A stretch of 64,000 bases of DNA from Oenanthe sinensis. Its lineage: Eukaryota > Streptophyta > Magnoliopsida > Apiales > Apiaceae. Positions 14,401 to 27,100 of the stretch are shown here, one piece after another. A program made the translations under genes and the position numbers. Position 1 is the first letter of the stretch, and each line of letters opens with the position of its first letter. Where the stretch lies: contig CM053801.1 in NCBI GenBank assembly GCA_028671895.1, forward strand, positions 14,607,375 through 14,671,374. The letters run 5' to 3'. A model generated the notes under the pieces. It did not search any database, had not been told where the DNA came from, and saw only the letters and a list, made by a program, of their open reading frames with translations.

Positions 14401-17400
14401 GTCTCTACCTCTAATCTATCTCTATCTATCTGCTGTATCTCTCTAGTTCTGCCCTAATCTCTCTGGTTTCTCTATATTCTTACTCTAATTTCTCTCTATC
14501 TGTCTCACTTTCTATGTTTATCTCTTATTTGCTGCTTCTATAATCAGAAAACACCAAAAATATACAAAAACACACTCTCAGGACCTTGAGTTCCTGACAG
14601 CATATGGCGGCAAGAGACTGGTAATTGCATGAGGGGTAGATGATAGTGTTAATAGGGTGTGTGTGTGTATAAATGGGTTAGTATAGAAATCACAAAATAT
14701 AACTGCACAAATGAATAATCACTAGTTTCTAGCCTAAGGTTGGTTTCAATTTAAGCAAATGCCTATATATATACATATATAATGTTTCCCAGTTTTTAAG
14801 AATACCGCTAACTTAATGGTTAATACACTGCTATCTGACTTTTTAATTTGACTCTTTTGTTTGGAGCAGATATTAAGTGTTAGATCTTAACAACTCATTT
14901 TAAGCACTTAACAACATCAAGACAGAATCACAGTCGTAAAGAAATTTAATTATCATAATCAAGGACTCACATTAAAATGTTCAACAATATCTATGAGGTC
15001 TTCTTTTCGACTGGCCACCCTTTTTCCTGTTGATCAGTTGGGAACAAAAGTGTAAGGATATCAATACCAACACCTACGTATTAGAACAGATGTCCAGTAA
15101 ACTAGTTATAGCAAAATAGAGTACATATAAAGTATGGTTGTATGGTATTCCCATACCAAAAATGATTTTTTTTAAATGTATATGAAAAAGTAAAAAGAGA
15201 GAAAACCAGTGGAATGTAATAATTAAAGAGAGATATAGTTAAATATGTTAGGATCCCCTAAAAAATTATAGAGGTCAGGGGAGAACTCTCATAGCAACAT
15301 GGGAAACATAACTTGTACTACGGTTTCCACTTTAGCGCAGTACATAGATTTATATTGTTAAATTAATATTTTTTTTAATAATAATTCTTGTTCAGAAATT
15401 ATATAGTACTAGCATCACATATAGCCCATGCCAAGCACAGACTAATATATTGTTATAATTTACGTAAACATTAAACAAAAGTTAACATATATGAAATTTA
15501 TAATTAAAATCTTAAAGTGTATCAAACGTATATAAAATATTATAATATGATTGTCATAAATATAAATTGACATGTATAGAATATTATATTATGTATGATA
15601 TTTTTCATAAAAATTCAAATTGTTATTGGCCATAGAAAATAACGCATCTACATTATTATATCTAATATATTATTTTGTTAAACCTATATTTTTACTATAT
15701 TAATATGGCCCAAAAAATATATAAAATATATAATATATTTTATTATTATAAAAGAACAGGCCCAATGGCCAGCCCTAATATTGATCGATGGACCAACCAA
15801 TTAAGAAAGATTAAGAATAACAAGAAATATAGATCTTTTTGCTAAAAATATATTTGAATTAGAGTTTTTTTTAAAAGAGTTGACATAAATATATCTTATC
15901 CTTCTAATATTCTTCTTTTTTTTAAGATGAAAAAAATGTGCGAATAAGATTTAAAACATGAATTACATAAAGAATAATATCAATGAAAAATAAAAAGGAT
16001 GAAGTGAGAGAATACGTAAAGTTAATAATAAAAAAGAGATACATTATTAAATGGGTTGGGAGAGTAAAATGTGAGAGAGATATTGAACAAATGATCTCCG
16101 CTATAGTTATTGAATGAATTAGGAGGGTGAAATGGGAGGGAAAATTCAAGAAGGATTCCACTTTGGTATAGTATATAAATGTGATGGTACAACATAAGTC
16201 GTTGAAAAGTGGAGCAATGTTACTGCAAGTTGATAGTTACATACTTGAGTACATCTAGCAATTCAGTTTCACAATTGTTATAAAGTAGTTTACACAACAG
16301 CATCTTCATGTCAATATGCACAATAGATCTCCACAATGAACTTTTAATGAGAATGAGCAGAATGTTGCAACTCACATGCAGACTAAAGCTTCTAATGTGT
16401 AGACACTAACTAAAAAACTACCATAGAAAACTATAAACAATATTATGAATATTACTAATCTGAAGCTTCATGATGGTGAGCAAGAAGATCAGAAATAGGG
16501 TAAGCACTGTCAATTTACCTACACTTGTTCACTTCCTAAGCACATATAGAAAAAGATTATAACACATTATTGCCACAACTTTTGTAAAGTAAAGAATAGT
16601 AGAACGTCCAGGCAAGAACTACTTTATTTAGTTGAATGTTAAAAAAAACTTCATATACACTTCAAAATATGAATGACACCTGTAGGGGAGAAATAAAAAA
16701 TGTAGACGAAGTGAAAACCTTGGTGATCCTTCAAAATAGTTGAACTGGTTGATTCAGAAATCCTGCGCTCAATAATAATGCTGTCACCATAAGTTTCTGG
16801 CTTAAATGCATCCTCCCCTTTGTTTTTCAGCTCCACAAGAACCAGCGCATAGCTACAAACAAATATAAAAGTATAAAGCATGTCATAAACAGAAATGGAA
16901 CTTGACTGTGTCAGCTAAGTAGGCACTACCTTAATTCCACCAAAAAAAGAAGTAAATAAACCATTTGAATTTCTAAGGTCTTACGACAACTTTTCAAGAC
17001 TTAAAAGACTGGCGTGGACTTTCATAGGCATCAATTGATGTGGCATCATTATTTACGATTGTGTTAAGACTAATTGTATAGCTCTTTATTCACTAGAACT
17101 TCATATATTATCAAAACGATGTTACATAATTAACTTTCGATTGTAAAGAATGTGCTCTGCTCTGTCTATGAATTGAACGGAGTACCACAAATGCAAAAGC
17201 ATAAAAGGCGCTTGATATTGAAAATTGAACTGCTCAACATTTAGAGCAATTAGTAGAGGTCAAAGATTGTTCATTATGATGTAGACCGGTCCATAGGCTG
17301 ATCAGGAACTATAGTTCCTAAAAAGTGAAGGCTATGGTTGGTGGACGCAATGTAAACTCAACTGATCAACCTGCTATTTAAATTTAGCAAGAAATATATG

Positions 17401-18350
17401 TAGAATAATAGCCAAAGTTACACAAAAATATAGAAATTGGAAAGAAAAGGAGGAAAGGCAAAGAACTACATAAATTTGTTGTCGGCTACTTACCCATTTA
17501 GTGTCAAGAATATTAAATATATGTGGCACAAATACAATATACAATAAGTTTCATTGTTCGCTCCTTCAAATTTTATTAAATGCAAACAAAAAGAAGCTTT
17601 TATTTATTAGCTGCATACATGTTATCCATCACATTGAATCATTCAATTCGTGACAAGGAGGAAATTCTCAAACACGGAAAAATAGAAATTTTCAAGGAAA
17701 TCATAATTTTTCAGTTTGGTCTACCCTGGAGTGCAGAAGACATTGGAGAGATGAGACCTTAAACAATTCATGTTGCAGTACCAACACATAGCTATGTTGT
17801 ATCAGACCACTTCCATGCTCTAGTACTGCCTATTTTTCAACAGAAGATACAAATTCTCACTTGTTAAGATAACTTTTGTTCATTTGTATTATAAACTGAT
17901 ATTAATTTTAGATTTTAGTACAAGTAGCTAAAACTGTCGCAAACTAAAATACAAAATTGGAAACAAAAAAGGGCATTAACAGCATATCCAGTGTAAATCA
18001 GTCATCAGTCATCATTATTCATTCATCAATATCAACATGATGTATAGTCACCACAAAAGAAACTACCATTAGAAAAGAGATCCTACCTGCAACCAGTTTT
18101 TATAAAATCCTTAAGACTCGAGGCCCTCTGTGTTCCTCTAGCCCGACAGCCAAATGCAACACATAATGCAGTAAGTATGGCACTTTTTCCACCTACGTAC
18201 ATTAAATCAAGGAGCAATTAGCAAGATGATGTAAAGGACTCGACTAATTGCAATAGCTATAATGTAATTATTAGATTATTAATAAAGCACCTTAATAGAC
18301 AAACCCTAATTTTTGAAGTTTAAATTACAAACACACACATTCATAGAAAG

Positions 18351-18381
<31 letters not shown>

Positions 18382-18517
18382 GCATACTCCCATTCTGTCC
18401 GGTGACGAAATTGAGAAAATCACCGAGTTGAATTTCGAGATTAGAGTGGCACATAAAATTCTCTAGTCTGATTTTAGAGACGATGCCTGCGCGATAAACC
18501 CTAGAAGAATCCGCCAT
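2415..18517 (-). CDS. SMC6: Structural maintenance of chromosomes protein 6 (SMC5/6 complex)
   Basis: SMC6 is the ATPase that pairs with SMC5 in the nuclear complex needed for homologous recombination repair and sister-chromatid handling. I can join 28 exons on the minus strand, all in phase: 18388-18517, 18087-18192, 16719-16852, 14971-15026, 13572-13658, 13160-13468, 12387-12506, 11754-11888, 10371-10447, 10126-10201, 9957-10031, 9752-9856, 8578-8747, 8390-8492, 7772-7884, 6957-7161, 6226-6357, 6013-6127, 5475-5560, 5293-5388, 4866-4987, 4686-4788, 4480-4559, 4287-4365, 4130-4187, 3901-3998, 3677-3771, 2415-2472. They give about 1040 residues, close to the usual plant length. Walker A (GQNGSGKSA) is at about residues 40-48 and is split by intron 1. 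Two long coiled-coil arms flank a central hinge. The ABC signature (RGLSGGERSF) and Walker B (FRAMDEFDVFM) are near the C-terminus. No stop or frameshift was seen. Splice sites were placed by eye, so single junctions could shift by a few bases. Confidence 0.95.
9169..9207. repeat. C homopolymer followed by (AAT)n, SMC6 intron
   Basis: About 17 consecutive C residues are followed by about seven AAT units. The tract lies inside the SMC6 intron between the exons at 8578-8747 and 9752-9856. The C-run length is also a likely site of sequencing error. Confidence 0.9.
14040..14183. repeat. GGT-rich imperfect minisatellite, SMC6 intron 4
   Basis: A run of GGTGGTGG-type triplets is followed by a unit of roughly 60 bp present at least twice: GCAGGTG.TGGTGGAGGA through GGAGTATGACGAAAATGG, then again through GGAATATGTCAAGAAT. 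The second copy runs into the proposed left edge of the LTR-like segment at 14184, which makes that edge uncertain. Confidence 0.55.
14184..14599. mobile_element. Possible solo LTR in SMC6 intron 4
   Basis: The segment starts TGTCA and ends TGACA, a 5-bp inverted terminal pair with TG...CA ends. It is flanked by GAATA (14179-14183) and GCATA (14600-14604), which match at 4 of 5 bases. Inside lie a TATA-like word (TATAAATAGG near 14272) and a long CT-rich tract (about 14345-14520), as expected of an LTR transcription start region. Against this, the left edge sits in an imperfect tandem repeat. About 416 bp, no coding frame. Confidence 0.4.
18353..18381. repeat. (GA)n microsatellite at SMC6 intron 1 donor
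   Basis: About 14 GA units begin within ten bases of the first SMC6 donor site (GGGA|GTATGC at 18386-18391). On the transcript they read as a CU-rich tract just inside intron 1. A telo-box-like AAACCCTAA lies in the same intron at 18301-18309. Confidence 0.9.
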
Positions 18518-18625
18518 TGATATATCCTATAGATCGTTATACCCAAATGACTGGTTGCGTAATTAAATAATTAAATAAATACTCGTACTGAAGAAGAGTC
18601 TCTCTGCTTTGGGAGCTGCTACTAT

Positions 18626-18634
18626 GGCGGGAAA
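18626..18634 (-). promoter_or_regulatory. E2F-type site upstream of SMC6
   Basis: GGCGGGAAA on the plus strand reads TTTCCCGCC toward SMC6, a canonical E2F/DP binding sequence. It is about 110 bp upstream of the start codon at 18517. Plant genes for replication and chromosome maintenance often carry such sites and peak in S phase. Binding here is inferred. Confidence 0.5.
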
Positions 18635-19567
18635 TCGATTGGGGGAGTGAGGTGTGAGGGTAGATTGGTACTTACCCGGGCTGGAAGAGCTATGATTATG
18701 GTCCTACGGAGGCGCCATTATATTTTAATATTCATATATTTTCGTGTCATGTATTTTTTATGTCACATTTTTTGTAATATTAATAAAATTAGGTTATATA
18801 ATATTAATTCAAATGATTCATTACCGCTTGACAAACACAAATGAAGATTCAATTTTTTATTTATTTCTAGAGCAATGGTTGAAGAGTGTAAAAATTTGTT
18901 GAAGAATTTTTTTTTATATCAAGTTTTTTTTAAACAATCCGTAAATACAATAATTCATTATAGTTAAAACATCTCATTCCATTATTGATGAAGGCAACGA
19001 TATCTCTCTTAATAATTCTAGAAAAAGAAACAAGTAACAAGATTCATCTCAATGGATGGAGGAAATAACGACGGGTATATAATATATATTTCATTTGAAT
19101 AATGCTAGAGGTCCGAATTGGTTCCCAAAAAATTTCCCGATTCATAAGATTTTAATATGTTATTGGTCGTTTCCTTAAAAATAATATGGAACCCGCGTAC
19201 ATTAATATGCGCCCCACCAATAAAAGAATGGCACGTGTAATTTGAGAAATCTTGTGGGATTTAATTTGGACCTCTGGCATCACTCATTCCATTTTGATTG
19301 CAATTCAATTGATTTTTGAGAAATCTTGTGGGATCTGATTTGGTACATCTAGCATCACTCATTCCATTTTGATTGTAATTCAATTGATCTTCAATTCTAC
19401 GCTAATCAGAGAAGGCAGGTTCCCCTCCAAACCATTCGAGCTTATTTGCAAGCATCAATGGGGCAGTAATATTACCAGTAACAGCTCATTTTCACTGAGA
19501 ATGAAAAGCAAAAACATCTATACACCGATCCCCTTGGTAATAAAGAAACTCAGATGTTCCAAACATA
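18635..19567. other. Intergenic between SMC6 promoter and receptor-kinase 3' end
   Basis: No gene seen. A phrase of about 35 bp (GAGAAATCTTGTGGGAT followed by CATCACTCATTCCATTTTGATTG) occurs twice in direct orientation, near 19244-19305 and 19318-19378. It overlaps the probable 3' untranslated region of the receptor kinase. Confidence 0.5.
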
Positions 19568-22500
19568 TCAACATTCTGCCACAGACTTCTGCCCATCAAA
19601 ACCAACTACTATTTGTTTATTGCCGCTACCAAAATCTCCATTTGCAGGTACTTTTCTCTTTGGTTTAGCTTCTAACAACATTGACACTACATCCCTCATA
19701 GGTGGTCGAACAGCAGGATTTCGACTAGTGCAGAGCAAGGAAACCCTTAGCAATAACATCATCTCCTCTCTAACAGATGCGCATGAAGCACCAGCATTCT
19801 TATCAAGCACATCTCTCAGTCCTTGTTTTGTTTTTATTTTTGTTCTAATCCAATCCACAATGTTGTTCCCATCTCCAAACTCTGCATCTACTGATCTTTT
19901 TCCACATAATATCTCCATCAGTACCACCCCATAACTATAAATGTCGCTCTTCTCATCAACTTGAAGAGTGTAAGCGTATTCTGCAATTAAAATCAAGAAA
20001 AATTGTCAATCTCGCCTTTTCAAACAAGAGTTATTAAAATTCTGTGAATCGAAGCCCAAGCACGTTTAATCTCGTATTCATTATTTGTTCTCTTTAAAAT
20101 TCCAAGTAATATTCTATAGAGAATGCGTACAAGCTTCACATACCTGGTGCAATGTAGCCATAGGATCCAGCAATTACTGACATAGACTCGTCGCATTGGA
20201 TCAATTTAGCCACGCCAAAATCCGCCACTCTGGCCTCCATCTGAGCGTCCAATAATATGTTACTGGGCTTGAGGTCACGGTGAACAATTACTGGATCACA
20301 ATCATGGTGGAGATAACAAATTCCCTGGGCTATTCCCATTGCTATCTTGTACCTGGTTAGCCAATCTGCTATTACATTATCACCTTTATTGTTATTCCCA
20401 TGCAACAGATCGTCTAAGTTACCATTAGGCATATACTCATACAGAAGCATCGTGCTCTGGCTATTACTGCAGCACCCTAACAATCTCACTATATTTCGGT
20501 GCCTCACGTTTCCCAACACTTCCACCTCAGCCAAAACACCTCTCTGCTGTCTGATCATCTCTTTCTGCTTGCCCCACAACTTCTTAACAGCTATGATCTC
20601 GCCACCTGGCATTTCGGCTTTATAAACTGTTCCCATGGACCCCATCCCTAGAATCTTATCAGTCGTAGATAATGAATCCAACACATCATCTGCCGTGAAA
20701 TTTAAACGCTGAAAAGCAGTTAATTTCCATTGTCCAATATCTCGGTCACCTGATGCAAATCCACGGTGATATCTAGCGTGATAATACCTTATTCCAGCAA
20801 TTAACATGAACAGTGCCACACCAGATGCTGTTGTGATAATCCAAACAATTGCTCCAGCTGTTTTTCTCTGCTGCTTGCGCTGTATATCTACGTCTCTTGG
20901 AGAAAGAGTGCTTGTTCGGCAAGGGTTTTTCAGGATGCTACCGCAGAGACCTTCGTTGCCAATAAAGGACGACGGATGCAAGATTGAAAGTATGTTACCA
21001 GATGACGGGACTGGACCAGTGAGTTGATTATAAGATACATTAAAGTTCTCCAATGTACTAGAATTATCAAAATTTGAAGGGATTGTTCCTGTCAGAAAAT
21101 TATGCGATAAATCGACATCAGTGATCGACGGAAGAGTTGAAATCTCCCATGGAATAATTCCAGTGAACGAATTTCGACGTAAATTCAATGAAATAAGCTT
21201 ATGACAGTGACCAATATCCCAAGGAATGTTACCGGTGAATGCATTCCCTTCTAGTTCAATTTTGTACAAGCTTTCACATCCAATAAATCCAGGTAATTTT
21301 CCAATGAGATTGGAGTGACTAGCAGAGAATATCTGCAAGCTTGGCGAGTTCCAAATGTTATCTGGTAATTCCTCGTGAAAGAAATTGTTGGATATGTTCA
21401 AGTACTCTAGCTTTGGTGCATTGCTGAGATCTCTGGGGATCAATCCACTGAAATTATTTTTGCTGACGTCCATAAATGTTATATTAGGCAACAGGCCAAA
21501 GCCTAGTGGTAACGAGCCATTTAAAACGTTGTTTTGAATGCGAAATCTTGCTAATGCTGTACAGTTCATTAATGATGAAGGCAATTGACTGGAAAATTTG
21601 TTCGAAAAGAGTATTAGCTTCACGAGCCTGTTGCCATCGCAAATATGGGGAGGTATCGGACCAGACAGCACATTGGAAGAGACGTCAAGCTTTTGCAACA
21701 TTCCATTTGAGCCAAGCTTTGGCGGCAAGATTCCTGTGAGAGAATTGTTCCAGAGGGAAAGGAATTCTAGATTGCGAAGACCAGCTATGCCGTCTGGTAT
21801 TTCTCCAGTTAACTCGTTTTTCATCAAATTAAGAGTGTTTAGCTCCTTTAGTAACGATACTTCACTCGGAACAATGCCAGTGAGCTGATTAAAAGATAAA
21901 TCCAAAACTTTTAACGAAGCTAATTGAGATAAACTTGGAGGAATATTTCCTGTCAAGCGGTTTTTGAAGAGTAAAAGAGTCTCAAGCTTGGTTAGATTAC
22001 TGAGTGTTATTGGAATTTGCCCTGTAAGATTTGCATACGAGATATCGAGATAGGTTAGATTTGATAACAGAGAAATTTGGGCGGGAAGCTCTCCTGCAAA
22101 CTCATTGTATCCGATTTCAATCCGCTCTAGTTGCTTCAAATGTCCTATTTCAGCTGGAATTGTACCAGTGAGCAAGTTTCCAGCGAGGTCTAGGAACTTC
22201 AGTCTGGGGAAACTGCAGTAACTCGGTGGAATTTCACCGGAAAAGTAGCTGCCACCAAGGTGGAGGTGCTCGAGAAACTGAAGTCGAGTAACATCTTCAG
22301 GTAAAGAACCGTTGAAATTGTTGTTGTAAGCGTCTAGAAAGGACAGCCAATTTAGCTTGAATATACCTTGTGGGAATTCAGAACTGAATGCATTGTGACT
22401 AATGTCAAGGCTTATAAGAGAACGTAATTCAAATATAGGCGGTGGAAGAGGTCCTTGAAACGCATTATTGCTGAGATTTAAGTAACGGAGGTGGCCTAAG

Positions 22501-22763
22501 TGTCGAATATTGGAAGGAATAGTACCAGAAAGGTTGCGGTTGGAAAGATCAATTGAAACAATTTGATTGAGTTGGTCACATTTGATGCCTGACCAGTTAC
22601 ACCATTCAGGATTAGAAGAAGTCTCCCAACTGCGAAGAGTATCAAGAGGGTCTTGAAGAGATGATTTCAGTGAGAGTAAGGAGATGAGTTGGACAGGCAG
22701 AGTTTTAGCAGCTGAGATGCCTGTTAAAAACAAGAAAAAGAATAAAAAATGGAGTTGTTTCAT
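19568..22763 (-). CDS. TDR/PXY: TDR/PXY-type LRR receptor-like kinase
   Basis: In Arabidopsis this receptor (PHLOEM INTERCALATED WITH XYLEM) binds the CLE peptide TDIF at the plasma membrane and keeps vascular cambium cells dividing. Two exons (20144-22763 and 19568-19980, junction inside the APEYAYT segment) give about 1010 residues. A signal peptide covers about residues 1-19. An N-terminal cap contains the CNWSGIKC cysteines. About 22 leucine-rich repeats run to about residue 585. A cysteine pair (LCG...NPC) comes next, then a membrane helix at about 636-661. The kinase starts near 700, with the glycine loop LGMGSMGTVYKA, lysine in IIAVKKLW, VHRDLKPSN at about 827-835 and ADFGVAKL at about 847-854, so it should be active. 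The WDIGHC and PWEISTLPSI segments and the single intron in the kinase domain match the PXY subfamily. PXL1/PXL2-like paralogues are less similar. Confidence 0.92.
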
Positions 22764-23065
22764 GGTTTCGAAATTTCAAAATTTTGTGTTTGTGTTGGTG
22801 TTATGAAGAAGCTAGGAGAGTAAATTTAAGGAAGCTGATGGTTAAGAAATGCGTTAGTGGAGTGTTGTTTGGTGCAGGAGGGTGGTGTGTTCTTCATGAG
22901 TTGGTGTTTGTTTTTCTCTTTGTTTGTTGTGAGTGATGGTGTGTGTGAGAAAAAGAGAAGGGAGATAAACTGAAAGAGAAAGAGGTTACAAAACAAAGAA
23001 ACTAGTATTATATTGATTCAGTTTCATCCAACTGTTTCCTTTTTTTCTGTTGTCAAGAAAACTCT

Positions 23066-23075
23066 TATTTATATA
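23066..23075 (-). promoter_or_regulatory. TATA box candidate for the TDR/PXY-like gene
   Basis: TATATAAATA reads toward the receptor gene about 300 bp upstream of its start codon, implying a 5' leader of roughly 270 bases. The leader (22764-23040) is rich in GA/CT and GTG runs. No other motif stands out. Confidence 0.45.
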
Positions 23076-23239
23076 TGGGCCTGATCCCCACTATGTATGT
23101 TGTTTAACATATTTGCACCATACTATGTCTTGGTCATCATTGGATTGACCAAAGGGGACGGTCAGGATTTAAAAAAAAAAATCCCGAGCCAAACAGCGTC
23201 CCTTATCCGATTCGCTGTTATTAACATGACCGCATATAA

Positions 23240-24112
23240 CTTAGGGTTAGGGCCAGTATTAGATTAAAATTAATGTTTATTAAAAAAACTTATTTGTTTT
23301 TATTTTATTCTTTTCATGAAACTCTTTATTGCTAATTCATTTATGAAAAAAGGGTTAGAAAAAATGATCTTTTCTCTTTTATTAATAATATATACATTCG
23401 GTAAGATTTTTTAAATGAAAAATTATATGTTTAGTTTAATATAATTTGATTAATATTTTATCATTTATGAATTAAATGTGATAATATGTTGTTAATAATA
23501 TATTTATCTAAATGAAGTATTTTTTAAAAATTATTTCAATAAAATAAAAATAAATAATTTTATTTATTTGTATGTTTATTTTTTTCAATTTTTTTAAATA
23601 AAAATATAATATTTAAATTATTATTCAGAAAAAGAAAATCGTAAAGATAATACATGCAATTTTTTACACCTTAAACCACATATAAAAGTCAAACCTTAAA
23701 TATTCATTTTGTTTTTTGAAAGTCAAAATAACTAACTTTTTATTATAATTTAAAAATAATATCTAATTAAAAAATTAAATTTTATATTATTAAAAAATAT
23801 ATAATTTACTTTAAAATATATATTTTAATTTATAAAATTATAAAAAAATAATTTTTAATTAAAAATTAATTATTTTAATTGTAAATAAACACGTAAAAAT
23901 CAAAATAAATATAGAAATGCATCGGAGAAGGTAACCTATTTCACGCCTTTATTATTCTACTTTTAATTTTTGTCTCGTTTATTGATCCGTTTGGTTCCTT
24001 ATTTTAAAAAACGAATAAATTCATTACTTGATCACTAATGAAATAAAAATAAATAATTTTTTAATTTTTAATAAACATTAATTTTAACCTAATAAATAGC
24101 TCTAGCCCTGAG
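23240..24112. mobile_element. AT-rich element with inverted ends
   Basis: Left end (CTTAGGGTTAGGGCC, then ATTAGATTAAAATTAATG) and reverse-complemented right end (CTCAGGGCTAGAGC, then ATTAGGTTAAAATTAATG) match imperfectly over about 70 bp, including the word GTTTATTAAAAA. The interior is very AT-rich with no coding frame. I could not find a convincing target duplication, so the edges and superfamily are open. Confidence 0.5.
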
Positions 24113-27100
24113 TTGTTGAATCCAACGGCGGAAACATAGTATGCTGCAAATATGTTAAATAGCATAGATATGCTGGGGATCCGGCCCCTTTATATATATC
24201 ATCAGGAGTATATTGCTTTGTCTGCTTTCAATACCATGCTTATATGATTTTATTTTCTCCTTTTCTTTCTATTCACTTCTCCTTTTTTTTCCTTAATCAT
24301 TCCTTCGACTTTATATATTCTGATTAACATTCTGATCATTCTGGCTATGCAGTAGTGGTTAGATATATATCTATCACCATCTCAGGATCCAAGAAAGTGA
24401 TTTGCACTCTATCATGAACTAGTTACCACTATTAATATAAATAGAGGGAAACATATTCATAATCCTATAAAAGATTTCGTTGTAATTATTGGCATTTTAC
24501 CAGAATTAGAATGATTTTTTTGACTGATTTTCGAAGGTTAGCAGGGTCTAGCCTAGGCTGCTCCCCCGTTCCTCCCATGCTCTCTCTCCCGCATCTTTTA
24601 AGAATATATCTGCTTCTTTTTTTTGAAAAAAATATGTATCTGCTGCTTTGAAATAATCTCAATGTGACCACAATGCTTTTTTGACAAGAATTTGCATGCC
24701 CCAAGAAATGAAATTATGTACTAGTAGAGTAGTGGCAGTAGTATTGATACAATCTATGGGAATTATTTACCAATCTGAAATTTTTATTAAAAGCATCTTT
24801 TTGGTTAAGGTTTATTCAATTGTATTGGGATTGCCTATTAGCAACCAGGTCCCTGCCAACATCTGTATTGTACCTCAGATTCTCAGTGTCTTCAATTGTG
24901 GCTTTGCAATTCAAAATCCCCAAATTGTCTGAATTGCCCCGATTTATTTGATTATATCTGGGTTAAATAAAAGAGCAAGGAAGGGCAATCCAGTCACCAG
25001 ATTGTAGTGTGGAACTAATTGTTTTTCTTTTTGTCAGTTCTTTTCAGGTAAAGTCAACTGAATCATGCTGATCATTCATTATTTTGTATTACTAGTCATC
25101 TGAAGTATGCTTGTGAGATACACATATCGAAATCTTAAGCTTCAAGTTGAGCTATTAGTACTACTTGTCTTTACCTGTGACTCTGGAAGTGACGCAGATA
25201 GAGATGCATCAAAATTTTAGCATAGATAATTGAATGACCATCGATACTACTGCATGAATATTGTTAAAAGAAACAAAATAAAATAATGCAAATACAAATA
25301 CTCCATCGGTTTCTGAATTATTTTAGCTCTAGTAGAATGGGAAAAAAAAATCTATTTATATATATATATATATATTTCTTTTCGACTAATTTAGCACCCG
25401 ACTTTCTTATAATTTTGGTTCCGCCCATGCATATGTAAGAGAAGAAAACGTCCGGCAAAACATGGAGTTCTGTAGTGAATGTAGCTACGTACATTCTGCG
25501 TAACTGTCTGAGACTCTGAGTTAGCTTTCTTTGTGTTTCGACATCAGGCAACCATAGACAAGTTGAAAATTTTGGTACGACTACTAAGAGCGCGGTATGT
25601 TAGTTGGACCTTAAGTTAGTACAATCGTAACAATGTGAGAGCACCAACAGTACCCCAAAAAGAAATGGAAATTGCTGAATCTTTTTTATAACACAATCTA
25701 AATCTATGGTGAGCTGGGGCCACGGCCTGCTGCTTTGTGGGGCCTAGTATCTCCCTCGTGCCTAGCCCTTTTCGAGTACTACTAATGTTGTATTCATTAT
25801 CCAATACGCCGTCCCTCACGCGTGCCTCTATATACTCAACTTCGCCAAACTGTATATAAGCTGACTAGGGGTAGCCTGTAATGTTGTATGTCTAAAAACC
25901 AAGCTGATTCTTGTGAGTTCATTAAAATTTATTAGAATTTTACTTAGTCGTGAGTTTTTGGTTCCACCGCTGATACAACAGTGTACTTGTCTTAGTATAT
26001 ATAACCTACATGCAAAATGATATATACGAACAAATTAGTTGTTCATTTTTTAGGAGATTTGTACGATTTTATTTCGGTTGTGTCCCAATTATCTTGTACT
26101 CGTGGAAAAAAAAGAACAAAGTGTATATGACATTGGGAAACTTGTGTTGCAACTTGCAAAAGCGTGATTGCTAATATGCTAGGCAAGGTTCAGGGCTTCA
26201 GGCTGTGGTTGAGAATCTGGCAAAACCTGAAACACATAAAATGAAAATGAAATCAAGGCATAAAGATAAAGAGAAAGTGGTATGGACCCTTACCACTATA
26301 CTAGAATCATCGAAGCAGAGAATTAAGGGAGCCAAGCAGGGACGATGCTTTACGGGGCCAGAGGTCGCTATGACCCCTATGTCATCGTAATATTGGTATA
26401 TGTATGTTATAATTTTTTTTTAAAAATTGTATTTTAATATATATATTTAAATAAATATAATACTTGGTCCCTATAGAAAAGTTTTGAGCCCTATAAAAAA
26501 TTCCGGCCCCTATAAAATAGAAATTTCAGTTCATTAAATTTTTTTCATTAATTTATTAGATCAAATTTAAATTAAAATTAGAAAAAAATATGTATCTCAA
26601 TCATTGTATGCTTATTTATATTGAAAGAGAAATAGCGAAAAGTTTTAATACGGACTCAATTATAGACGGGTTTCATAATTTGAAAAAATATAGAGTTTTA
26701 TTATAAATTTTGTATTAATATTTTTGTGTATTTGTTATATTGAATATTTAAAAGTATTAACGGGAAAAAAAATTGAACCCCTGGATCAACATTTATTGGC
26801 TGCGTCCTGGTCACAAAAAGCTAACACATGCCCCACATCCACATTAACAAACCAAATGGGCACTTCTTGTATTCGACTTTAATTTGGGCTTCTGATTATC
26901 AGTTACTCCACATATTAACATATTCCCCATTTTCTTTTTCACTTGGTGGAAAACAAAATCATTAGCCTTCTATGGTGGGTAAAAACTCAATATCAAGCAT
27001 TTCAATCTATATAAAATTTCAAAAATAAATTGTCTCAAAATCAGTTTTTTTTTACTTATTTGGCAAGATTTATTGATCCTAGTTAAAATTATGATGCATT

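Noticed and set aside
15260..16160. Possible transposon in SMC6 intron 3 with CCACTTT... words on both sides
   Set aside because: I could not establish inverted ends or a target duplication.
26205..26390. Short plus-strand open frame rich in Lys
   Set aside because: Too short, no family resemblance, and it runs into repeat-like sequence.
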